Below, piece by piece: positions 34,262 to 44,333 of a stretch of 64,000 bases of DNA. Origin of the DNA: Nannochloropsis oceanica (lineage: Eukaryota; Sar; Eustigmatophyceae; Eustigmatales; Monodopsidaceae); assembly GCA_004519485.1 (NCBI GenBank), contig CP038106.1, positions 1,003,501 to 1,067,500 of the forward strand, in the 5' to 3' direction. The notes below the pieces were generated by a model. That model ran no database searches. It was given only the letters and a program-made list of their open reading frames with translations, and was not told where the DNA came from. Position numbers and translations under genes: made by a program. Position 1 is the stretch's first letter. Every line of letters starts with the position of its first letter.

Positions 34262-36582
34262 ATCCGTGGTAGATTCGCGTAGGCATTTTTAGTATGCTTC
34301 TCAAAAATATCATGGTAATTCGAAATCAAGTCTTCAAGTTCCGCGTAGTCCAAGCACGCATCTACCGTCGCGCTATCCCCCTCCAGCTCCACCAACACGC
34401 GGTGCACCAGGGCATTGGCCGCCCCTGCAAACATTTGTGCGCTGCTCTCACTCATTGATGAGTGCATTCGCATATAAATGATAAAATTCTCCCGCAAATC
34501 CTCCGCCAAAACCGTCGAGCTCCTTGCCCTCCTCTTCTTCAAATCTTTCCCCCCCCCTCCCCCTCCTCCACTAACCGTACTACTCAACTCATCATCCCCC
34601 CCTCCACTCCCCGCCGTCAACGCCAGTCCCCCCCCGGCCAGCGCCCTCAGATCTAAACTACTGCTGCCTCCTTCCCTTCCTCCTCCTCTTCCTCCCCCCA
34701 CTCCTTCGCCACAAACGCTACTCCCGCTGCTCCCTTCCCCCTGAAACTTACGATCCGTCAAAAATGGAGCTGACTCCTCACCTCCCGCTCTTTCACCGCT
34801 ACCACCAGAAGCAACAGCAGTTGGCTGGGTAGGAGCAGATAGAGAGATCCGATCTTTAGGCTTGACTGCCCCTTCGTAAAAACGAGGGTTGAGGGTGACC
34901 TTCCTCCCCGAGGTGGTGGTGGTAGTGGTGGAGAGAGAGCTACTGGCCAAGGCATCGGCAGCAACCTGCTTTTGCTTCATCAGTTGCGCATTTTCAGAGA
35001 GAAGGGCCAGGGCGGCAGTATCCCGTGCTTCGTGCAATGCACCGACTATATTCAGAAGCATCTCATTCAGGTTCAACCCTCCATTCTCATCACGGACACA
35101 GTGCGATGTCAACCTTGCGGCGGTTGCCGTGGCAATCGCTAGCAGCTCTTTCTTTTTTCTGGCAATCAGCTGTGCCATTCGAGGACCGTATTTTTGCGTG
35201 ATGTATCTCACGCTGGGAGAATGAGGGTCGAGTCCTTCAATAAACCCACGCGCGTCCCTCCGAAAAGGGTCCACGGCCGGATTGTGCAATGCATCGTTCA
35301 AGACCTGCACTGCTTCTCCCACCCCCCGCTTGGACAGATACCCCGTCATGGTACTCTGGATCTCCACTGCTGTGATGGTCACTTCAGAGTTTGCCACCAT
35401 TTCCTCCTTTCCTCCAACGCTGCCGGGCATGAACAGCTCGGGGAAATGTTCTTGGGCGGCTGTGGTGAGGAGGTTCTTTGTGCGAGTGATCTCATTTTGG
35501 AGTGCCTTGTTGGTCTCTTCGAGGTCGCTGCACTTTTTCCGCAATCCCTGCAATTCTTTATCTCTCCCGTTGCTGCTGCTGCTGCTGCTGCTGCCGCCTA
35601 ATGTGCAGTTATTAGAGTAAAGTTGTTGGTTCTGTGCGGCTATTAACCCGGCCAAGGCCTGTTGCAGGGCTAGGACCTCCGCCTCCTTCTCCACGAAATG
35701 CTGTTGGAGCTTTTGCCCTAGCTCTCGCGTGCCATCAGTCCCACTCGCCAGTAACGGTTCAAGAGACGCCGCCACGAATCCAGGTGCTACTGCTGGGGCG
35801 ATAAGTGTTGGTAGGGAGGCCAAAGCCATCGCGTTTGGGGCCACACCTACACCGCTGCCTGTGCTGGTGCTGAGGATATTGCCATAATTTCGGTCGTTGG
35901 TTATCAGACTAGTGCCTGGAAGCGACATGAGAGGCGTTCCGTTGGCCAGGTTCATGGCATATCCCGGTGTCCAGCCTGCGGCGCTTCCTCCTCCTTCTCC
36001 TCCTTCTCCTCCTTCTCCTCCTCCTCCTTCTCCTCCTTCTCCTCCTTCTCCTCCTCCTCCTCCTGTTCCACCTGCTGCGTGCATTGTTAACGCCACGCCT
36101 GTGCTGCTGCTGCTGTTAAAGGGATCGATGGCAGCGGCCGGAACGTATGTACCAGTGTCTGTCGTGGTCATGGTGCTTGAGGTGGAAAGGGTGGGGTCGG
36201 GCAACGTAGCCGGCGGGACCAAGGAAGGCAGAGACATATCATTCAATGCATCATCTCCTTCAATAGGGTGGGCAGCCGCTTCCAAGAAGTGACTGCCGCT
36301 CGCGTTTTCCGGCTGCTGCTGCGGCTGCTGCGGCTGCGACCCCTTCTCCAGCTCCGCCTGGTCTTCTTCCTCTACCCGTTCCTCCTTGTACTGCCAGTCC
36401 TGCTGCTCAGGCTCCTGCTTCTGCTGCTGCTGCTGCTGGTGCAGTTGCTGCTGTTGTAGCTTTTGCTGATAATCTTCTCCGCCCGTGGCACTGCAAAGGA
36501 ACCCGCATCCACTGTGTTCGGTCAGGCCGGCACCATCATCACCATTCCCGATCATCCCGTCGCCTGGCAGGATCCCTTCCAT
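34108..36582 (-). CDS. Gly/Gln-rich protein with coiled coil and one copy of the repeated domain (upstream frame)
   Basis: An 824-codon frame from ATG 36582. It begins with Gln/Glu-rich low complexity, a Gly-Glu run (~180-205), a coiled coil (~300-375, from LGQKLQQHFVEKEAEVLALQ onward), an ordered region (~400-545, AVEIQSTMTGYLSKRGVGEA ... HSPSVRYITQKYGPRMAQLI), and a first repeated domain at ~715-800 (DLRENFIIYMRMHSSMSESS ... NLPRIWRMLQGFI). It then runs into a Gly/Arg-rich end that overlaps the start of the downstream frame. Because the domain recurs in the downstream frame, the two are most simply one gene of about 1,700 residues joined by a small intron or separated by a one- or two-base homopolymer error in the C-run-rich DNA at 34120-34220. 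No convincing GT-AG pair with a pyrimidine tract was found there. The function is unknown; a regulatory nuclear role is guesswork. Confidence 0.7.
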   Translation of the reverse strand: MEGILPGDGMIGNGDDGAGLTEHSGCGFLCSATGGEDYQQKLQQQQLHQQQQQQKQEPEQQDWQYKEERVEEEDQAELEKGSQPQQPQQQPENASGSHFLEAAAHPIEGDDALNDMSLPSLVPPATLPDPTLSTSSTMTTTDTGTYVPAAAIDPFNSSSSTGVALTMHAAGGTGGGGGEGGEGGEGGGGEGGEGGEGGGSAAGWTPGYAMNLANGTPLMSLPGTSLITNDRNYGNILSTSTGSGVGVAPNAMALASLPTLIAPAVAPGFVAASLEPLLASGTDGTRELGQKLQQHFVEKEAEVLALQQALAGLIAAQNQQLYSNNCTLGGSSSSSSSNGRDKELQGLRKKCSDLEETNKALQNEITRTKNLLTTAAQEHFPELFMPGSVGGKEEMVANSEVTITAVEIQSTMTGYLSKRGVGEAVQVLNDALHNPAVDPFRRDARGFIEGLDPHSPSVRYITQKYGPRMAQLIARKKKELLAIATATAARLTSHCVRDENGGLNLNEMLLNIVGALHEARDTAALALLSENAQLMKQKQVAADALASSSLSTTTTTTSGRKVTLNPRFYEGAVKPKDRISLSAPTQPTAVASGGSGERAGGEESAPFLTDRKFQGEGSSGSSVCGEGVGGGRGGGREGGSSSLDLRALAGGGLALTAGSGGGDDELSSTVSGGGGGGGKDLKKRRARSSTVLAEDLRENFIIYMRMHSSMSESSAQMFAGAANALVHRVLVELEGDSATVDACLDYAELEDLISNYHDIFEKHTKNAYANLPRIWRMLQGFILTGGRVGTGAGGGGGGRRGRPGAGGRGRGRGGRGGEGGILRR

Positions 36583-37776
36583 TGCTGCTTGCCAACCCGC
36601 CCGAAGGGCGCCTGCTACAATGCCACGCTTCTTGAACTGCGTGATTGGGATAAAGGGCTGGTCTTGGCAGCTGAGAGGTTTATGAAAGAAGAAAAAAATG
36701 TTGAGTTGTACGTTCTGATGATGGAGAAAAGGGATGTTGTGAAAAAGGGAGGATCAGGGTCACCCTGCTTGCCAAGCCGGTCACGGACGACGCCAGCCCT
36801 TAACAAATACTGTCGTTGCGGAAACTCGGCAGATGTGGGTCTATATAGGCAGTGCCGCTGTGAGACAGGTGGCACGGCCATGCTACTAGGTACTCTCTCT
36901 TTCATTCGCTGCGCTTGCCCCTCTTTTCTTCCCCCGAACGTGTCGCTACTCGATGGGTTTGAGTCTATACTGCTTGAGTGTAAGGCACGGGACGGCCCTA
37001 GCAGCATGTTGTGACGTCCTACAGACACTCAACTGGAGGCAAGGAAGGAGACAGGGTTGAAAAACTCCCGTAGTAATGACAAAGGGGAAAAAGGAATTGT
37101 TTTTTATGGCGTCAGCTTGCAAACAGTAGGCTCGCCACTTCCCGGAAGCGAGATGACTCGTGCACGTGAAAAAGGGCTTGGAAGTCCTCAAAGTAGGATT
37201 TAGTCGACGTTCATGGACCAAAATAGGTTGTGAGGCCTGCTATTCGTGACTTCGGTTTTCGAGGGTTACCTGAGGTTGGTTAAGGGGGTCGATCTCTTTT
37301 TGTATGCTAGACTTGTGGTAAAAAGTACCAAAAGAGGACAATTACAAAAGCAGCAGCAAGGAAAGGAGGTGCACATTTTTAATCAGACATGTGATTTCTA
37401 GTTTCGCATTTTTCCGAATTCTGGCCTTTGACCTCTTATAGACATTCGAGAGCAGTTACTTATTTCCCTGCCCCATGGTACATTTCCTCTTCATCGGAAG
37501 CCACATTCCTGTATTCCGTCGGAGAAAGAATGTCATTGATATTTTTTTGAATTACCCTGCTAGCTGGCTGGGATGCCTCCTAGATAATGCAAAAGGGAAT
37601 GGGAGGTGAAAGCATAGGCCGCTCACGGCATTCACCAATTAATCAAGCTATCAATCAATCAGGGTACGTTATCGGTCTGCTCCCACACGCTTTGAAGAAA
37701 CTTACCGAAGGATGCGTTCAAAGGGTACAAGTCAAGTCCAGTCGAGCAAAAGAAAGCACAACATGCCATATACTTG
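36583..37776. other. Intergenic region, no gene recognised
   Basis: 1.2 kb upstream of the Gly/Gln-rich gene and downstream of TMEM115. A plus-strand frame (36463-37014) overlapping the start of the minus-strand gene has no domain and reads as chance. 37240-37600 is AT-richer. No repeat or RNA gene is seen. Confidence 0.5.
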
Positions 37777-39885
37777 TCATACCTGGGCCGTGGAGGCTTC
37801 CAGGTCAGCCTCCTGATCTTTGCCGCCCACTCTCAATTTGCTAGCATTGGCACCGACATCCGCCATCTTCTGTAGTCGCGTCTCGAGCACACGCAGTGCC
37901 TTGTGTGTTGGGAAATGACGATGAGAGCGAACAATTAACGCGGTATTATTATTATGACCATTATTATAATTATGGGTCTTCCGCCCACATCAAAATATAA
38001 GACTGTATTCAGAGATATACAGTCAGTGCACCCCTTGGACGGCCTCTAAATTTGATACCAGATCAGAGAAATCTTAAGCTTATACTCCTCCCTACTCCCT
38101 TCTCTTCTTTACTATCCACCCCTCCTTCTCACCTTGGCTTTCCTTCTCTCCGCCACGGGGTCCACCTTGTGAGGGGCGCCACCGACGAGTAAAGGCTCTC
38201 CTTTTGGCTTCTGGGACTGCTGCTGGTGCTGATGGTGCTGCTGCTTTGTCTTGCTGCCGCTGCCTGACAAAGTGTCCAGTCGCCCAAGAAAGAGGCTTTC
38301 CTCCTCCGCGATCAGGGTCGATGCCATGGCCAGCTGGAGTATGAGGGAGAAGAAACACGCGTAAAAGAACAAAGAAATAAGATATGAAGGGGAGAAGCTC
38401 ATTCGAACTTCATTGTAAAAAACGGAAAGAGAGAATAGATAAGCGGCAAGTGACACTCACACACGGCTCATAAAGCGACGCACCTCCCGTTCCTTGCACT
38501 GGCCGCAAAGCGTCCAGACGCCATAGCAAAAATTAAAAAGCGGCCCCAGATACGGGCCCAACACCTGGTGATCATATGGGCCATAAATGAAGATGGACGG
38601 GGGGGAAAGATGGGATTGAATGAGATCTGTCATCTATAGACCTGATCGCCTGGCAAAGATTTTCCTCTCCGTCGATCTACCAACCTTTGAATCCCATTAT
38701 CCTCCTATCCTTCCCTCTTGTCTCTCCCTTACTCTATTTATACTCCCTAGTGCACGTACCCTGGGAAAAAGCTTTACAAGCTGGAAATCGTCTGACGTAT
38801 CTCCAACAGTCCCATCCCTATTGTGAGCAAAAAACCTGAGGTACGCCCAACTTAACACAAAAGAGCACGCCACCAAAGGCAAGTCCATCGCGATTCCAGC
38901 GCCGCTTGCGGTTTGAATAGGCAGCAGCAAATGGAGGAATGCCGAGAGGCAGAGCCAGGTGAAAGGCAGGTGCTGCACTCGGAGAGTGCGGTTCGTGCCA
39001 CCGCATAAGGAAGGGAGGGAGGAGAAGACGGCCTCGCTCGGGAGCCTCTGGGCAAGCAAGACGAGGTAGGCCATGAGCACGGGACCATACCCGTAGGTGG
39101 GGGAGAAGAACAGATTTTCCCACCGTGTGATGACAAAGCCCAAAAAGATCAACACGCTTGTGCACAAGGATGAGGCGATTGCTGCGACCACCGTCAGTGC
39201 AGCCAGGCGGACGGGCTCGAGAAGGTCTTCGAAAGGGCCAAAGCGACGCACCACCCATCCTAGGAGGGCTAGATCCAGTAATAGCTTCAGAATGGATGTC
39301 TCGGTGAAGGCACAAGTCAAGGTTGTCCAGATGAAGAAATCTGTAAAGTGAATGTGAGAGGATTTGGGATAGTAAGAGAGGGGTGGATAGAGAAGGGAAA
39401 TAGATAGATGTGAATGACACGAAGTTGGGGGACAGCTTGTAGGTAAGTAAGGAGGTATGTATGCTCGGCGTGTTGATGACGGAGCCAAACCACCAGTCAC
39501 AGCTATATCAATTTACCACATCAGTGCTCGATGCGTGTGGATCAGGGACAGGTGATCTCTTCGGGGGCAAACCCAGCCTGGATCGTCAAACAATCTTCCC
39601 TTTTCCGTGTGCCTTGACGTCTCAAAATTCAATCAGTGTGGATAAGCGAATGCGCGCAACACTGTCTTGTTAGGAGACAGAGATCAATCCTATTACAACT
39701 CTCACGAATTACGTACTGTTCATGTAAGTTGTGCCCACCACAAGCGGCAAGCCGAGGCCCATGCCTTTAGGACTCAAGATCATCACCATGTAAGCCGCGA
39801 TAAGAGTCAAGGCCGTGCCCACAAATAGCCTGGCTTCCACCATTTTGGTCCTGTAGCTGCTGCTGTTGGCGATGGAGGACGACAT
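37777..39885 (-). CDS. TMEM115: TMEM115/rhomboid-like Golgi membrane protein, five exons
   Basis: Model: complement(join(37777..37899, 38133..38333, 38463..38564, 38760..39340, 39717..39885)), 391 residues, all junctions in phase. Exon 1 encodes a hydrophobic segment (RLFVGTALTLIAAYMVMI). Its junction with exon 2 gives YMN|NFFIWTTLTCAFTETSIL, and exon 2 carries several membrane spans plus LTRW-type residues, WAYLRFFAHNRDG and GDTSDDFQLVKLFP, the conserved TMEM115 (DUF1751) stretch. Exons 3-5 give VLGPYLGPLF, KVDPVAERRKAKALRVLETR, matching the cytosolic tail that in TMEM115 and plant At3g07950-like proteins reads ...DAERRRxxALxxLxxRL. TMEM115 is a multi-pass Golgi protein related to rhomboids without catalytic Ser/His and is linked to retrograde Golgi-to-ER transport. 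The exon 3 donor could be GTGTGA at 38462 or the stronger GTGAGT two bases on; only the first keeps frame. Confidence 0.85.
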
Positions 39886-40604
39886 GGTGTGTCACTAGAA
39901 GGAAATGGTACTCAACTCCTTGCTTGCTTAGCTGGGGGCGAAGTGAAGGGATGTGTTGAAGAATCGTGGGCGAGTCACTCGACGATCAGCGATGTTCAGC
40001 AGGTGAGACGGGCTCACCGTGGCAGACAACAGGAGTCTGCATTTTGTGGTATAGGGCACGGTAGTGAGAGGAGGCATGGATTCAGCCAAGATGCATGCTG
40101 TCGTCAAAAGGAGGGGGAGGGAGGGCCCACGGCCCATGCCGAGCTGTTCAAGAAAAGGAAGCCCCGCATACGCGCCGAGCACCGCATTTTTGAGGAAAGT
40201 ATGGGAGCAATAGACATAAGACTTTCCGCATTTTTCGTGTTTGCTTTCGATACCCACATTCTACCTGTCGTCGCATCGCAGGCTTCGCAATCTCCATTGC
40301 CCCCGTTCTATTTGTTGTGAGAGAGAAGACCTCGACCGCTAGGATTTTTTATTTTTTTTACAGTCGACAATAATTCTTTTGAGTTCCTACATCTCTCTAG
40401 AACTATCGCATGCAACCTGACGTCTTCGAGGACTTGCATACGAGGGGGAAGCCTTCCAACAAGAAATTGTTGTCATCCCTTATTTCTCGTCCGAGTTTTT
40501 CTAGCGACTTTGACAGGTTTTATGACCAGGCAAAGTCCCCGGACGGCCCACGCAGGGCCAGGAGGAGGGGGGGAAGGAGGATAAAGAGGAGGTCAGCGGG
40601 AACG
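39886..40604. other. Intergenic region upstream of TMEM115
   Basis: About 720 bases with the TMEM115 leader. A 143-codon plus-strand frame at 39889-40320 has no recognisable domain and is not called. A short T-rich run lies near 40345-40360. Confidence 0.5.
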
Positions 40605-40790
40605 CTACACATAGAGTGTCCGTATATCCTGCCGCGGTTGACCAAACCGAAGATCATGGGGACGAGCTTCTCCGCGGACCATACTCCTGTACACCCGCAG
40701 GATGTTACGTGCCCCATTGCCGTCCCGAGACACGAACTGTTCACAGGTGTCACACCAATACAGTCCTCGGAAGGCCCGCCCATGACCTCC
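40605..40790 (-). pseudogene. Fanzor/TnpB-type C-terminal zinc-ribbon fragment
   Basis: The minus strand encodes GRAFRGLYWCDTCEQFVSRD, then GNGARNILRVYRSMVRGEAR and a short tail ending at 40605. The second half of the zinc ribbon (CDTC) followed by RDxNxARNIL, whose Asp is the third RuvC catalytic residue, is characteristic of Fanzor and TnpB nucleases. The first CxxC half and everything upstream are absent: the frame continues directly into a ~330-base GGA tract. The fragment itself is undamaged, so the loss is either recent or the stub is retained by chance. It differs from the copy at 30.8 kb (RDGNGARNIL versus GDVNSAKKAL), so they are not duplicates of each other. Basic and acidic shadow frames at 40410-41321 are by-products of the repeat. 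Confidence 0.68.
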
Positions 40791-41130
40791 TCCTCTGCCT
40801 CGTCCTCGTCCTCCTCCGCCTCGTCCTCGTTCTCCTCCGCCTCCTTCTCCTCTAATTCCACCGCCTCCACCCCCTCCTCCTCCTCCGCCTCCTCCTCCGC
40901 CTCCTCCGCCTCCGCCTCCTCCTCCGCCTCCTGCGCCTCCGCCTCCTCCTCCGCAACCTCCGCCTCCGCCTCCTCCACCTCCGCCTCTGCTTCCACCGCT
41001 TCCGCCTTCTCCTCCCCCTCCTCCTCCTCCCCCTCCTCCTTCCCCTCCTCCTCCTCCTTCCCCTCCCCCTCCTCCTCCCCCTCCTCCTCCTCCCCCTCCT
41101 CCTCCTCCCTCCCCTCCCCCTCTTCCCCCT
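40790..41130 (+). repeat. TCC/TCG triplet (GGA on minus) expansion
   Basis: About 340 bases of nearly pure pyrimidine on the plus strand, made of TCC, GCC and CTC triplets with a few interruptions. It abuts the 5' side of the Fanzor-type fragment and creates long Ser, Gly, Glu or Arg runs in every frame. Confidence 0.95.
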
Positions 41131-43301
41131 CGTCGGCGCGGCCTCACTGTATTTCTCTTTCCCTTCTCGAGACTTGTGTCCCAACATCACTTTCTTGGGT
41201 CCAAAATTTCGATTCACACTCCCTTGGGCCGCGGTTCGAGACTGACTTTTCGTCCCAATTTTCTTCGATCCAAATCTCGATGTACACACTGCCAAATCTC
41301 GGGATATCCGCTGTCCGGTAGGAAGTTTGTTAAATTATCCATATGTGGGTGTGGTAGAGTTACCTCCTTCATCGCCTATTTCGACTCTTTGATAGGGGCG
41401 AGAGGGGGAGGGATAAAAGGGAGGGGGGCAGTGTGGGCGTAGAGAAAGGAAAACAAAGTCATGTTGTAAGGGAGAGAACGAAAAGAGAAGGGGACGAATG
41501 TGTTGTGAAATAGAGTGAGTGTGTAAAAAAAGAGGGGATAATGAATAAAAAAAGGCAGTGGGAGGGAGTGGAAGAATGAGTCTCCAATGACGGCATCTCG
41601 TCTCCCTTCCTCCCTCACTTCCTCCCTTCCTTCATCCCCGGGCTGCTACTGTTCCTGTTGATGTTGTTGTTGCTGCTGGATGGTAATGGTGGTGGTGATG
41701 GTAGCTGGGGAATGAATCCCGTTGGTGTGCGTATCGGACATTACCGATAGCTCGGAGTTTATGGAGGAGGAACGTGCATGTGGGCTCGAGGAGGAAGACC
41801 TGGAAGGACGGAAAGAGGGAGGGAGGGAGGGAAGGTGAGGTAGCGAGAGGGAGGAAGGGTGGGTGGGAGGGAGGAAGGGGGGGGGGCGAAGGGAGGGAGG
41901 GAGGGAGGAGGGAGAATTATGTATAATAGAAGGGAGGGAGGGAGGGAGGGAGGGAGGGAAGAGTATCAATATGTGTTATCATATGTACATGAAAATACAC
42001 GTTTTGGGGGCGGGAACCCTATCATGGTGACGACAGTAGGCAGCATACAGTGAAATGTTAAGTCGATAATTATTTCGCTCGCCTGTGTCGCTTTTTTCGT
42101 CTTTTGACCTCAGAAAAGATTAATCGTGGAGGGTAGTAGTGAAGGAGGAGTGTTCCAGGCCCGGGGAAAGGAAGCCATTGAGAGAGTCAGGAATTCTGCG
42201 GTGTTTGAAAACTCGGGAATCAGACTCTAAGGGGAGTCATGGTCGTCTAAACTGCGCACCATGGCTTGCGTAAAATGCCCAGATGCCTGGCGCGCATACG
42301 TTTTGTTCTCCGACGCAACAGCAGATCGATCGTACTTACTTTGCTTGTTTTGCGATGTAAATTCATGAAAACGGTTGGACTGGGGAAAGGGTCAATGTGT
42401 ATGTGCGCATGTAAGGGTCAGCGTTGGTTGCATCGTGGGGTGGAAGAGTGCTGCGGGTTATGAGGAAAGCCTCCTTGCGGGAATTTCCCGCAGGGAAAAA
42501 GCAGTTGGCGAGCTCGACGTTCTGTCTTAAAACTGTTTTTTGCTTCCGAGAGTCCCTTTCCCGCACTCTCCAAAGCAAGCCTGCAGTTTCCCTACCACCT
42601 TACGCACTTGCTAGGGTCCCTCAAACATGCAAGAACAATATCATATCACACTCTCACGTGTCCTTTAAGCAATGTTGATCAAGTCAACCGAACTCAAGAA
42701 GGGGGCAAGTAAATCCATCTTGCATTCAATAATGCGTCACAAACCTCAAATCGAGGAAAAAGAGGCATGGAAACATGGAAACGTGGCATGCAGCAGGTCG
42801 TGTGGAGCTCGCACGCTGACCTCTTTTCAGTTCCAAAGTTCGCTCACTTATTGTGCGGCACATGACTAGGCCCCGCTCGCTCGCTATATCGTTTTCCTTG
42901 AGATGATGGTCCCTGTGATTGAGACCCATCAATGGCAGCCAAGAGCGAGGCATGACATCACAGTTGTGAACACAACAACGAGAAGCTCAAGGACGCATAC
43001 GCATGTCTTTTCCCTGGCCCTTTCCCTTCTACACCCAACCGCCCACAGCAAAAACCATTCACACCAGTCGTCAGCCACCATCGTTACCGCTGGCACTCGC
43101 GGCCAGCTTCATCAAGGTGAGCTTGTGGCCCAGGGCGCCAAGGGAGTGCTGGCGCCCCCTTTTCGTGCTGGTGGGCCCTGAGCCCTTAAGGTCTGTGGGT
43201 TTTGAAACTGACTCTGCCCCATTTCTTTTATCCCATACACCCAGGTCTTTGAACCGCCAGATCTGTCCTCGTTATCGTCGGCCGTGCCCTCAAGAAAATA
43301 A
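41131..43301. other. Intergenic region with repeats and a possible orphan exon
   Basis: 2.2 kb without a recognised gene. 41160-41290 holds two imperfect copies of a ~65-base unit (GATTTGGATCGAAGAAAA and ATTTTGGACCCAAGAAAG type on the minus strand, each followed by TTGGGAC and TCTCGA). 41813-41960 is a GGGA-rich tract. On the minus strand 41655-41800 looks like a terminal exon: a pyrimidine-rich acceptor ending CCTTCCAG, then Ser-rich coding sequence and a Gln run to a stop. I found no upstream exons for it. 42060-43301 shows only short unrecognised frames and must include the promoter of the Mpv17-family gene. Confidence 0.5.
41813..41960 (+). repeat. GGGA-rich microsatellite
   Basis: Around 150 bases dominated by GGGA and GGAG units on the plus strand, with a final block of about seven perfect GGGA repeats. 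Many G-runs of three or more are closely spaced. Confidence 0.9.
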
Positions 43302-44333
43302 ATGGCGTTCATGCACGTAAAACGCTACCCCATGCTCTTCAAAGCCGTCCTGCCTGGGACGCTTGCTATTGCCTGCGGCGACATGTTGTGTCAGCGGCTG
43401 GAAGGGAAGATAGAGATTTGTCTAGAGCGGACAACACGAATGGCAATAACAGGAGCTTTGATTGTGACTCCATCAGCGTATTATTTGGGCTCCAAGATTG
43501 AGCGCATCGTTCCCAAAGGTAAGCAGGGGATGGGGTGAAGATAAGAGCGGCCGAGTGATAGTGCTTTTTGTGTGCACCTTCGTATTTTTAAGAATTGTAA
43601 TTGGGGTGCGGTATATTCATGATGTGGATGGCTAGGTATGCATATGAAGGTTGATGCCTTTTCGTGTGCTTGCGGATGACGGTCCTGGTAAATGGGAGGG
43701 AGGAGATGGGGGGGACGTTCTCTGCCCCATCAGCCCAGTACGTCCTAGTCTACTTTGTTTTCCCCTCCTCCTTTTCCAAAGCCAAAGGATCCAATCACTC
43801 CAATGCATATTTCGTTAATCCCGTACTTACCCCCCTTCCTCCTTTCCGCTGTTGAAGCCAACACCACCTTCACCACCATCGCCAAAGCTGGGCTTAATGC
43901 CACGTGCTCTGTCTTCTTCATCATCGGAAGCTTCTGTGGAAACAACCTTTTACAAGGTCGTGGATTCGAGGTACTGCGTGCACAACTCAGTGAGCGCCTC
44001 TTGCCCACCGCAGCCTCAGGTGTCGCATATTGGACAGGCGCGAACCTCCTACTCTTTTCGGGGGTGGTCCCGCAATCCGTTGCTGCTACTGCTGCATTTT
44101 CCGTGTTATGGAATGTACGGATGAGCAGTGCATTGAACATGAAGACGCCTGCATCGGAGACGGCATTGGCGAAGGAGGAGCGGAATCGACGGGTGAGTGC
44201 CATGCGGCTGGCAGTCGGGGGGTTGCAGAAGGAGAGTGGTGGTGGGAGTGGCAGCAGCATAAGCAGTAGCACCAATAGAAGACGTGGTGGTGGCAAGGCA
44301 TGTGAGTCGCAAAATACCAAGTTGTTGCAGTAA
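43302..44333 (+). CDS. Mpv17/PMP22-family membrane protein, two exons
   Basis: The coding sequence is join(43302..43518, 43858..44333), 230 residues. The intron has donor GTAAGC and an acceptor after TGTTGAAG, both phase 1. Exon 1 gives VKRYPMLFKAVLPGTLAIAC, GDMLCQRLEGK, the family's start where a Tyr-x-x-x-L-x-x-x-P-x-x-T segment leads to GDxxxQ. Exon 2 carries the remaining spans: AKAGLNATCSVFFIIGSF, YWTGANLLLFSGVVPQSVA and AAFSVLWNVRMSSALN, equivalent to the WP-x-x-x-NF-x-x-VP and W-N-x-x-LS signature, with Thr in place of the usual Pro after Trp. Members are small four-span proteins of the inner mitochondrial or peroxisomal membrane, some forming channels. The C-terminal tail of ~60 residues is Gly/Arg/Ser-rich, and its last 20 codons are the first unit of the 70-base array downstream. 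Confidence 0.88.

Noticed and set aside
36463-37014. 183-codon plus-strand frame with several Cys residues
   Set aside because: It overlaps the start of the minus-strand Gly/Gln-rich gene and has no domain.
39889-40320. 143-codon plus-strand frame upstream of TMEM115
   Set aside because: I compared it with Fanzor catalytic motifs and found no convincing match; it overlaps the likely promoter of TMEM115.
40410-41321. 303-codon Ser-rich plus-strand frame, and Glu- or Arg-rich minus-strand frames over the same DNA
   Set aside because: They are frames through the TCC/GGA tract with no domain; the Fanzor-type end on the minus strand is the only recognisable coding signal.
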